Source of the DNA: an uncultured Muribaculaceae bacterium
GTDB lineage: Bacteria; Bacteroidota; Bacteroidia; Bacteroidales; Muribaculaceae
Direction of reading: 5' to 3'
Length of the DNA stretch: 5,107 bases
NCBI GenBank assembly: GCA_947177435.1
Contig: CAMWUM010000166.1
Coordinates: forward strand, 1 to 5,107
Below the pieces are notes generated by a model, which saw only the letters and a list, made by a program, of their open reading frames with translations, did no database searches and was not told the origin of the DNA. The position numbers and the translations under genes are program-made. Every line of letters begins with the position of its first letter. Position 1 is the first letter of the stretch. Shown piece after piece: positions 1-5,107 of the stretch.

Positions 1-637
1 CTCGACCGTCTCGGTCAGCCATAAGGTAACCATCATCGTAGTTCTTACGGCTGGTGATATTGGCAGAGGCGCTCTTAACTGGGTAAACGAATCCTTTTTT
101 GGCCAACGCATCGGTAAAACGCTGGCTGCGCTTGGCGTTGACCTTGCCCGTGGCCATCTCGATGAACTCAACCCTACCATCGAGGCTAAACACCTCTTTG
201 GGGTCTTCGAGTTCGAACCGCGCGGGCATCGACTCCATCATCGGGTAAAGGCGCGCCTGAGGCCTATTGACATCACGGGGCGAGGAGGTGAATACCCACT
301 GGTTTTGGCGCAGGTTGGCCACTGTCATCTCCACATCGTGCAGACTGTCAGGCATCGCTTGCCTGGCCATCAGTTGGGTATAGAAAAGCTGTGGCAACAG
401 CGAGTCACGCTCCTCCTTGGTCAGCATTGTCTCGCCTCCCAACTCGTCCACGGAAAACAGACGCTGGACGTCGCCGCTATTGTCGGCGACAATCATCTGC
501 CGGCTTACCGGCGAATAAGACACAAACGGGTCGGTGACCGCCTGCGGAAACACCAGATTGCCGAGCCAAGGCAGAAACCACGCCAGAGCCAGCACGCTCA
601 GGGCGCAGAGCAGTATGTCATAAGTCCGCTTCATCAT
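1..637 (-). CDS. DUF4857-like membrane-anchored protein, 3' end missing
   Basis: An open frame runs from position 637 to the left edge without a stop, giving 212 residues of a longer protein. It starts MMKRTYDILLC and has one strongly hydrophobic helix at about residues 8-30, ending in a Trp/Pro/Gly-rich segment (FLPWLGNLVFP). A hydrophilic, probably periplasmic region follows, with an SYSPVSRQMI motif near residue 40, LLPQLFYTQLMAR near 85-97 and YDDGYLMADRDG near 201-212. This pattern fits the DUF4857 family of Bacteroidota, which I recall next to ABC ATPase and permease genes. Its function is not established. I chose the ATG at 635-637 because it makes an ATGA overlap with the TGA of the permease gene and lies 10 bases after a clear AAGGAGG; the next in-frame ATG (632-634) is possible but is 13 bases away. 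Being last in the visible ABC module, it may be an extracytoplasmic partner or second membrane subunit of the transporter (inference). Family assignment is from recalled sequence character, not a search. Confidence 0.75.
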   Translation of the reverse strand, partial: MMKRTYDILLCALSVLALAWFLPWLGNLVFPQAVTDPFVSYSPVSRQMIVADNSGDVQRLFSVDELGGETMLTKEERDSLLPQLFYTQLMARQAMPDSLHDVEMTVANLRQNQWVFTSSPRDVNRPQARLYPMMESMPARFELEDPKEVFSLDGRVEFIEMATGKVNAKRSQRFTDALAKKGFVYPVKSASANITSRKNYDDGYLMADRDGR

Positions 638-1305
638 TCAGAAAGGCCCTCCTTAAACCTTATCATCGAGCCCGCCGACAAAATCGCCAACGAGGCTGTT
701 GCAATCAACAATATAGGCAAGAATGAATTATACGCTTCGAGCGCAGGCTGGGAATAGAACATCGCCAGCATAGCCGCAGCAAGCAGCCCGAGGCCCACAC
801 GCCTGCGCCAGGAGGCTTCGAGGCAAATGGCACAGGCGAACAGGTATGCCGCAAAGCCTGCCACGAACCACGGCAGCGTGGTAAGCATTATGCTCGCCAC
901 CATCGGAGCCGGCATCACGGTGAGGTCATAAATGCCTATCACAGCGGCCTGGCCTGCAAACACCACCAACGCCTCGGCAACACCAACCGCCAGCATCAAC
1001 ATCAATAATTTAGTCTGCGGCACGGGCAGATGCATAGTAAGTTTCAGTCTCTTATGCGACATCTCAGGCGCCATTTGAGCCACGCCGAGCACAAGCCCCG
1101 TGAGCAAGGGGAGCATCTGAATCATGTCGGCAAAGGTGTTGTCCTTCAACAGCACAATAAGCCACAGGTGGTCAACGCCCTTCAGTGCTATCAGCCTGTT
1201 GATGCGCAAGGCAGCGTAGGCTGAGAATAGAAGCGACACGGCCAGCGTCACGAAAAACGCAAGACGCGTCTTGTACCATTCTTTGTTTATTATCGCTTTT
1301 ATCAT
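634..1305 (-). CDS. ABC-2-like integral membrane subunit of an ABC transporter
   Basis: A 223-residue polytopic protein, probably the inner-membrane partner of the ATPase encoded 7 bases upstream. The N terminus MIKAIINKEWYKTR is short and basic, as in many ABC-2 permeases, where this amphipathic segment lies on the cytoplasmic face. About six hydrophobic segments can be seen, near residues 15-33, 61-79, 99-126, 135-162, 170-188 and 194-214. Between segments 2 and 3 is a charged stretch, APEMSHKRLKLTMHLPVPQ (79-97), the likely cytoplasmic loop that contacts the ATPase. At 223 residues it matches one ABC-2 half-transporter, so it would have to work as a dimer or pair with another subunit, possibly the DUF4857-like product. 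The start has only a weak purine stretch (CTGAGACAG) before it, and translation is probably coupled to the upstream gene. The stop TGA overlaps the next start by 4 bases. The role as a transporter subunit is inferred from topology and neighbours; substrate and direction are unknown. Confidence 0.8.
   Translation of the reverse strand: MIKAIINKEWYKTRLAFFVTLAVSLLFSAYAALRINRLIALKGVDHLWLIVLLKDNTFADMIQMLPLLTGLVLGVAQMAPEMSHKRLKLTMHLPVPQTKLLMLMLAVGVAEALVVFAGQAAVIGIYDLTVMPAPMVASIMLTTLPWFVAGFAAYLFACAICLEASWRRRVGLGLLAAAMLAMFYSQPALEAYNSFLPILLIATASLAILSAGSMIRFKEGLSE
648..654 (-). promoter_or_regulatory. Strong Shine-Dalgarno (AAGGAGG) inside the end of the permease gene
   Basis: Read on the minus strand, the last codons of the upstream permease gene contain AAGGAGG, a near-perfect anti-16S match, 10 bases before the ATG at 637-635. 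It decides the start of the DUF4857-like gene. It is the only strong Shine-Dalgarno sequence among the five start regions in the window. The others are weak or AT-rich, as is usual in Bacteroidota. The same bases encode Lys-Glu-Gly in the permease, so the match could be partly coincidental. Confidence 0.55.
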
Positions 1306-1312
1306 ATCTGTC

Positions 1313-2047
1313 TCAGTATTTGCCTGTTAGTTCAATAAACACATCCTCGAGCGTCGTACCTTGCGGATAGCCCTTCATCAGTTCCGCAACGGGCTGCTGC
1401 GTCAGTATGCGCCCGTAGTCGAGGATGATGCAGTCATCAATCAGGCGCTCCAAGTCCTGGATAATGTGCGAAGTCATGAACACGGTCTTGCCCTCGGCCT
1501 TGACATAGTCACGCATATATTCGACGAACAAGCGGCGATAGCCCGGGTCAAGGCCAAGCGAGAAGTCGTCAAGCACCAGCAAGTCAGCATTCTGTGCCAG
1601 TATAAGGCCCAAGGCCACTTGCGAACGCTGCCCGCAGGACATAGTGGAAATCTTCTGTCCGGGCGATACGTGCATCTTCTCCATCAAACCATAGTAGGCA
1701 TCCCGGTTCCACTTAGGGTAAAATGCTGAGTAGAACTTCTCTATCTGACTGATAGTCATAAACGAGTATTGCACGTGGCCCTCAATCAGCAGTGCTATCC
1801 TCGCCCTCGTGGCGGGCTGCATCTCGGTAATCGGTTCGCCAAATATGCGGCATTCACCGCTTTGGGGCCGGAGATAACCCATCAATATGTTGATGGTGGT
1901 GGTTTTTCCCGTGCCGTTCTTGCCCAGCAGCCCGAGGATGCGCCCCTTGGGCACATCAAAACTTAGGTCGCTGTATATGACACGGCCTTTGCCATAGCGC
2001 TGGGTGAGATTCCGCACTGAGATGATTGGTTCTGTATCTGTATGCAT
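1313..2047 (-). CDS. ABC transporter ATP-binding protein with atypical catalytic motif
   Basis: A 244-residue stand-alone nucleotide-binding domain. Visible motifs, in order: an A-loop region around RYGKG (17-21), with Tyr18 a candidate for the aromatic residue; Walker A GKNGTGKT (42-49); a Q-loop region LLIEGHVQYSFMTI (86-99) with no canonical Gln at the usual place; signature MSCGQ (136-140), where LSGGQ is normal; Walker B LLVLD (156-160) followed by Asp161 instead of the usual catalytic Glu; D-loop LGLD (164-167); and switch His194 in TSHI. The stretch KFYSAFYPKW (104-113) is typical of the YtrB/YxlF-like ATPases that serve ABC-2 permeases. The short C-terminal tail, TTLEDVFIELTGKY, also recalls exporter-type ATPases (LEDVFIxLTG). 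It should sit on the cytoplasmic side of the membrane protein encoded just downstream. The start lies 1 base after the stop of the barrel gene, in an AT-rich stretch with no Shine-Dalgarno, which suggests translational coupling. The ATPase call is secure; its partner is inferred from adjacency and its substrate is unknown. Confidence 0.95.
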   Translation of the reverse strand: MHTDTEPIISVRNLTQRYGKGRVIYSDLSFDVPKGRILGLLGKNGTGKTTTINILMGYLRPQSGECRIFGEPITEMQPATRARIALLIEGHVQYSFMTISQIEKFYSAFYPKWNRDAYYGLMEKMHVSPGQKISTMSCGQRSQVALGLILAQNADLLVLDDFSLGLDPGYRRLFVEYMRDYVKAEGKTVFMTSHIIQDLERLIDDCIILDYGRILTQQPVAELMKGYPQGTTLEDVFIELTGKY

Positions 2048-2048
2048 A

Positions 2049-3455
2049 TTAGAATATTAATGAAATGGTTGCGAATGCCTGATTATGCCTCTTAGCGCCA
2101 AGCCACCCCGCCTCTGCCTTGAATATGACACTTCCAACGAGTCTCGCGGCGTTAAGTCCGACCGACCCCGATTGGGAATGCCCTGACGCCGTACCGCCGA
2201 CCAGTGCGCCCCACAGCCATTTGCCGGTTACACGTGAGAAACGGATATCCAACTCGGCCTCGGCCAGATGACTGTTGTTTTCGATTTGAGGATCGGCAAG
2301 GCTCTCGTCGTCTGACAAGTACACACAGCCGGGAGAAAAGGTGAGGTAACTGCCACCAATTGCAGCCTGCACATGGCAGCTCGCCTCGACAGCCAGGCGG
2401 TCGTGGCGGTAATTCGGACGCGCGCCAATCTTATCGTAGGAGTTGCCAACAGCCTGGCCAAACAGATTCTCCGTGCCATGACGGCGTCGCAGAGCACAGA
2501 CCATAGCCGGCATCACGGCCAGTGAGGAGGACGGGCGCCAGGCATAGCAAGCGCGGGCGGTGAAAATATCGTTGTCGGCGTATCCGAGCACGATGTTGTT
2601 AAAATCACGTAGGCGCTGATGCATCCTGTACCTATTGTATGCTATACTCACACCTCCGTCGCCGAGGCTTATCGCCTGCGCGCTTACGCTCCAGCCCATC
2701 GCCTCGTGACCGCTGCCCTTGTTGGTATTTCCCGCAAAGCGCTGATACCACGTACCGAGTCCTGTCAGCGGCAAGGTGTTGATGTCATTAATTGGATTGT
2801 AAAAATCAATATCGCAGTTCTGGTCATAGCGGCTAATAGATGCCGACACGCCTGCCAGCCATCTATCGCTCATACTGCGGACTGCACCGACTGTTACACG
2901 CAAGTCCGATACTATGGCCTTGACGCGGGGATCGACGTTGCGGTATGCGATCTCCCCCCTGTAATCGAGCTGAGCGCCAAGGGTCCACGCGGCAATCTTG
3001 GTCGCCACGCCGCCTCGAAATTTATAGCGGTTGGAGCGCAGGTCGCCACCCTTCTCGTCACCGAGCACATAAGGCGCCACATAATCATAGTCAATACAGT
3101 CGGCCCACCGCACATTGCGCCGTGCGGTCGAGGCGTACCATGCGCCTCCCCATGCCACAATCTTGGCATCAAGGCGTTTATATGCCTCAGCCTCAACGCC
3201 AAAAGCCGTATGGCCCGTACCATCTTGCACTATCTGCGCCTCATCAGCATTTAGGTAATCGAAGCCTACCCCAAAACGCGCCAGCGAGAGGGTGTCGAGA
3301 TGCCACATAGCGGCAGGGCTTGATACATAAATCTCCCGCCGCTCAGCGGCAGTGGGCAGCAAACGCTGCTGGATGTCGATAAGCAACGGCGATACCTGCG
3401 CCCGGGCGGCAGCCCAGGCGCACAGCATCGCCATTGTCAACATCTTTCGGATCAT
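2049..3455 (-). CDS. DUF6850-like outer-membrane beta-barrel protein
   Basis: A 468-residue secreted protein. Residues 1-19 form a signal peptide: basic start MIRK, hydrophobic core, and ARA before Gln20, so cleavage is likely after Ala19. The rest is rich in alternating aromatic/Gly strands, and the protein ends in SLIF with a terminal Phe, the usual signal for insertion by the BAM machinery. Motifs that match my memory of the DUF6850 family are WGGAWY (102-107), DYDYVAPYVLGD (122-133), RYKFRGGVA (143-151) and YRGEIAYRNVDPR (165-177). An acidic loop with DQNCDIDFYNPINDIN (211-226) is probably extracellular. Start choice is clear: ATG overlaps the TGA of the lipoprotein gene by 4 bases (ATGA). 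It lies between the lipoprotein and ABC genes, so it probably cooperates with the TonB-dependent receptor and lipoprotein at the outer membrane. Whether it is a pore, a receptor or a structural barrel is not known. Family membership is from recalled motifs; the outer-membrane barrel call is firmer. Confidence 0.85.
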   Translation of the reverse strand: MIRKMLTMAMLCAWAAARAQVSPLLIDIQQRLLPTAAERREIYVSSPAAMWHLDTLSLARFGVGFDYLNADEAQIVQDGTGHTAFGVEAEAYKRLDAKIVAWGGAWYASTARRNVRWADCIDYDYVAPYVLGDEKGGDLRSNRYKFRGGVATKIAAWTLGAQLDYRGEIAYRNVDPRVKAIVSDLRVTVGAVRSMSDRWLAGVSASISRYDQNCDIDFYNPINDINTLPLTGLGTWYQRFAGNTNKGSGHEAMGWSVSAQAISLGDGGVSIAYNRYRMHQRLRDFNNIVLGYADNDIFTARACYAWRPSSSLAVMPAMVCALRRRHGTENLFGQAVGNSYDKIGARPNYRHDRLAVEASCHVQAAIGGSYLTFSPGCVYLSDDESLADPQIENNSHLAEAELDIRFSRVTGKWLWGALVGGTASGHSQSGSVGLNAARLVGSVIFKAEAGWLGAKRHNQAFATISLIF

Positions 3456-4663
3456 TTTGCCGATACTACTTCAAAATCGGCCGACGAGTCATTGGTATCT
3501 TGCAGTATCACGTTGCCAAGCGCCGAACGGCCAGCCTCCTTGCGGCACAGCTTTTTGCCAAATCGACCCTTGTCAGAATTCTTGTCGCTGATAGCGGCGT
3601 AGCGCAGATCGGCCTCGGCACTCAACGCACCCTGCTTCCACACCTCAGTGGGGCAAAGATTTACGCCATCGATAATCCATTCGTATTTGATGAGGTAGCA
3701 CTTTGTGCCGTTCATCTCAATGCCGGTGGCGGCGTTGACGTAGGTATAATCACCAATCTGTTCGGCCAGGAATTGCTCAGCGGTCATGCCTTCGGGAAAA
3801 CGCACCAGAGCATAGGAACGGTTGCATTGGTTCGACGGCAGCCAGATGGTGGGCGAATAGCTGTACCACTTGTCGAGGTTAGGCACAGAGGGATTGTCTG
3901 TATCCACAATCTTAGACGAGGAGGACTCATCATACCACTCGAAGTCTGCATCAGTGTGATCGAGGGCTCCGGCCACCTGTGCGCTCCAGTCGATGGCCTG
4001 ATCTGCAATCTTGATCGACTTGCCTGGCTCTACGGGCACGCTCTTGCCGTTGCCGGGGATCACGTACACGGTCTGCACCGTGAAATTGGCCTGCGGCTGG
4101 TTTGCAGGGGTCAGAATCTTGTCTGAACTGGAATTGAGCAACTTGCTTTCGACTATGGCCAGGCCGTCGGCGTAGAGCACCTCGTCGGTATTATTGTAGA
4201 TGGTGAAGTACGAATCGTAGAGGCCGTTGGTGCCGGCGGCGTTGAGCGAACCGGTAATGTAAATTTCACCGAACACGAAGGTATTCTGAGGATTGAAGAA
4301 GAACCAACCAAGGTCAATTTTGGTGCTTGTGGCGCTCACCACTTGCTGATTGGCGGCTACGCGCAGATGCTTTTCGACAACAGCGTCGTCCACGGCCACC
4401 TCTGCCACGATTTCACCGGCGACATCGTAAGTGCCGGCGGGCAGGCGATAATCTTCCGCCATAGGGAAGGCAAACTTGTACTGCTTACCGGTGTTGAGTT
4501 CGTCAAAGGTGATTGAACCGGACTTGATGGCCTCGACGGCTACGCCCTCGGGGTAGGTGGAAACTGCATCGATTTCGAAGGTGGCGACGGGTTTGTCATC
4601 GCTGTCGCAAGCTACAGCCGCCAGGGACAGAACCGCGAGAAATAAGTGTTTTAGTTTTTTCAT
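3452..4663 (-). CDS. DUF4876-like surface lipoprotein
   Basis: A 403-residue lipoprotein. The signal has a basic start (MKKLKH), a hydrophobic core and a lipobox-like AAVAC, putting the lipidated Cys at 19; Ala at -3 is less usual than Leu. The residues after Cys are DSDDK, resembling the acidic lipoprotein export signal that sends Bacteroidota lipoproteins to the cell surface. Residues about 27-117 look like a beta-sandwich with LPAGTYDVAGEI (74-85). Residues about 118-226 carry FGEIYITGS, TIYNNTDEVLYADGL (154-168) and VEPGKSIKIADQAIDW (211-226), a layout reminiscent of a lamin-tail-like fold. A conserved-looking aromatic region with FEWYDESSSSK and KWYSYSPTIWLPSNQ follows (241-279). I assign it to DUF4876 from recalled features. 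It starts 18 bases after the TonB-dependent receptor stop and overlaps the barrel gene by ATGA, so it is a plausible SusD-position partner of that receptor, though it is not SusD-like in sequence. The start ATG has an AT-rich leader with no Shine-Dalgarno. The ligand is unknown. Confidence 0.85.
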   Translation of the reverse strand: MKKLKHLFLAVLSLAAVACDSDDKPVATFEIDAVSTYPEGVAVEAIKSGSITFDELNTGKQYKFAFPMAEDYRLPAGTYDVAGEIVAEVAVDDAVVEKHLRVAANQQVVSATSTKIDLGWFFFNPQNTFVFGEIYITGSLNAAGTNGLYDSYFTIYNNTDEVLYADGLAIVESKLLNSSSDKILTPANQPQANFTVQTVYVIPGNGKSVPVEPGKSIKIADQAIDWSAQVAGALDHTDADFEWYDESSSSKIVDTDNPSVPNLDKWYSYSPTIWLPSNQCNRSYALVRFPEGMTAEQFLAEQIGDYTYVNAATGIEMNGTKCYLIKYEWIIDGVNLCPTEVWKQGALSAEADLRYAAISDKNSDKGRFGKKLCRKEAGRSALGNVILQDTNDSSADFEVVSAK

Positions 4664-4681
4664 AATTTATTGATTTTGTGA

Positions 4682-5107
4682 TTATATTCTTATGTTTATT
4701 TCCATGCCGAAATAGGGAGATGACGTGCGCCTCACGGTCAGGCCGTAGCGCTCGTAGTCGGGCTGAATCGAGATTAGGCGGTTGACGTACATGGCAATCG
4801 CCACCCGCTCGGCCCAAAATGTCTTTGTTGCCTTGATGTTGATATTGGTGGAGATTGGCACCGTCTGCCGCACGAATGACGATGCGGTGAAATGCCTAAT
4901 CAACTGCTTTAAATAGGGGTCGGCCGCTGACTCAGAGGTGAACGGGTGCAGATTGCCCTGCTCGTCAAGATAATGCGAGGGGATGCCGTCACGCAGCAGC
5001 GTGCGCCGCGACGTGAACCATACGTTCTGCACGCCGAGCGACACGTTGAGGCCTAACAGCGGCACGTCGGCGTCAAGCAGGAAGTTGGTGTTGAAACTTT
5101 CACACAC
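4682..5107 (-). CDS. TonB-dependent receptor, C-terminal end only
   Basis: The last 142 codons of a larger gene whose beginning lies beyond the right edge. The GTG at the edge is an internal codon, not a start. The visible protein shows amphipathic beta-strands typical of the last strands of a 22-strand TonB-dependent barrel: LLGLNVSLGVQNVWFTSRRT (17-36), then a long polar loop (about 37-81), then VPISTNINIKATKTFWAERV and IAMYVNRLI. The ending SSPYFGMEINIRI resembles the PYFGMExNxRx terminus common in Bacteroidota receptors, although the final residue is Ile rather than Phe. Such receptors import large or scarce ligands (siderophores, haem, cobalamin, glycans) across the outer membrane using TonB-ExbBD energy. 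The plug and TonB box are not in the window, so the substrate cannot be judged. It is followed after 18 bases by the lipoprotein gene, the usual order for a receptor and its surface lipoprotein. Confidence 0.88.
   Translation of the reverse strand: MCESFNTNFLLDADVPLLGLNVSLGVQNVWFTSRRTLLRDGIPSHYLDEQGNLHPFTSESAADPYLKQLIRHFTASSFVRQTVPISTNINIKATKTFWAERVAIAMYVNRLISIQPDYERYGLTVRRTSSPYFGMEINIRI

Noticed and set aside
305..757. Plus-strand open frame (150 codons) spanning the DUF4857/permease junction
   Set aside because: It crosses two coupled minus-strand genes, is rich in His and Gln, and has no domain or plausible start context.
2619..3254. Long plus-strand open frame (211 codons) opposite the barrel gene
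   Set aside because: Its composition is erratic (rich in His, Cys and Arg), it shows no motif, and it is fully antisense to the DUF6850-like gene.
3434..4126. Long plus-strand open frame (230 codons) opposite the lipoprotein gene
   Set aside because: It lies antisense to a well-supported gene, has no recognisable domain or signal, and is explained by the codon bias of the minus-strand gene.
3452..4663. SusD-like identity for the lipoprotein, based on its position after a TonB-dependent receptor
   Set aside because: The length (403) and beta-rich sequence do not fit the roughly 500-600 residue helical TPR-type SusD family.
4664..4681. Possible promoter or terminator in the 18-base gap between receptor and lipoprotein genes
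   Set aside because: The gap is AT-rich but too short, with no hairpin plus T-run and no convincing Bacteroidota -7/-33 pair; an ordinary leader explains it.
4596..4817. Minus-strand open frame bridging the receptor end and lipoprotein start
   Set aside because: It is a frame-shifted shadow of both genes; the receptor C terminus and the lipoprotein signal peptide explain this DNA better.
5105..5107. GTG at the right edge as a start codon for the receptor fragment
   Set aside because: The encoded protein begins in the middle of barrel strands with no signal peptide or plug, so the frame simply continues beyond the window.

Overview
The window is a tightly packed stretch of six genes, all on the minus strand. 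It most likely comes from a member of the order Bacteroidales. The case rests on three things: a TonB-dependent receptor followed by a lipoprotein with an acidic +2 region, protein families that I know mainly from Bacteroidota (DUF4876, DUF6850, DUF4857), and start regions that mostly lack a Shine-Dalgarno sequence. By eye the base composition is slightly above 50% GC, higher than classical Bacteroides. That would suit Muribaculaceae, Prevotellaceae or Alistipes-like lineages, but the window does not settle it.

In transcription order (right to left) the genes are: the C-terminal end of a TonB-dependent outer-membrane receptor (cut by the right edge); a DUF4876-type lipoprotein; a DUF6850-type outer-membrane beta-barrel; an ABC ATPase; a small ABC-2-like polytopic membrane protein; and a DUF4857-type membrane-anchored protein (cut by the left edge). 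The junctions are an 18-base gap, a 4-base ATGA overlap, a 1-base gap, a 7-base gap and another 4-base ATGA overlap. No internal promoter or terminator is evident, so this looks like part of one polycistronic transcript whose promoter lies beyond the right edge. There is no gene-free stretch longer than 18 bases.

The likely logic, which is inference, is a multi-layer envelope system. A TonB-dependent receptor, its surface lipoprotein and a second beta-barrel handle a ligand at the outer membrane. An inner-membrane ABC module (ATPase, 6-helix membrane subunit, DUF4857 partner) then acts at the inner membrane. The ABC part resembles YtrB/YxlF-like and ABC-2 (exporter-type) systems rather than a binding-protein-dependent importer. 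No periplasmic binding protein or FecCD/BtuC-type permease is visible. The substrate is unknown; iron, metal or cofactor acquisition is only a reasonable guess. The most distinctive molecular detail is the ATPase, which has Asp where the catalytic Glu after Walker B is expected, together with an altered signature motif.
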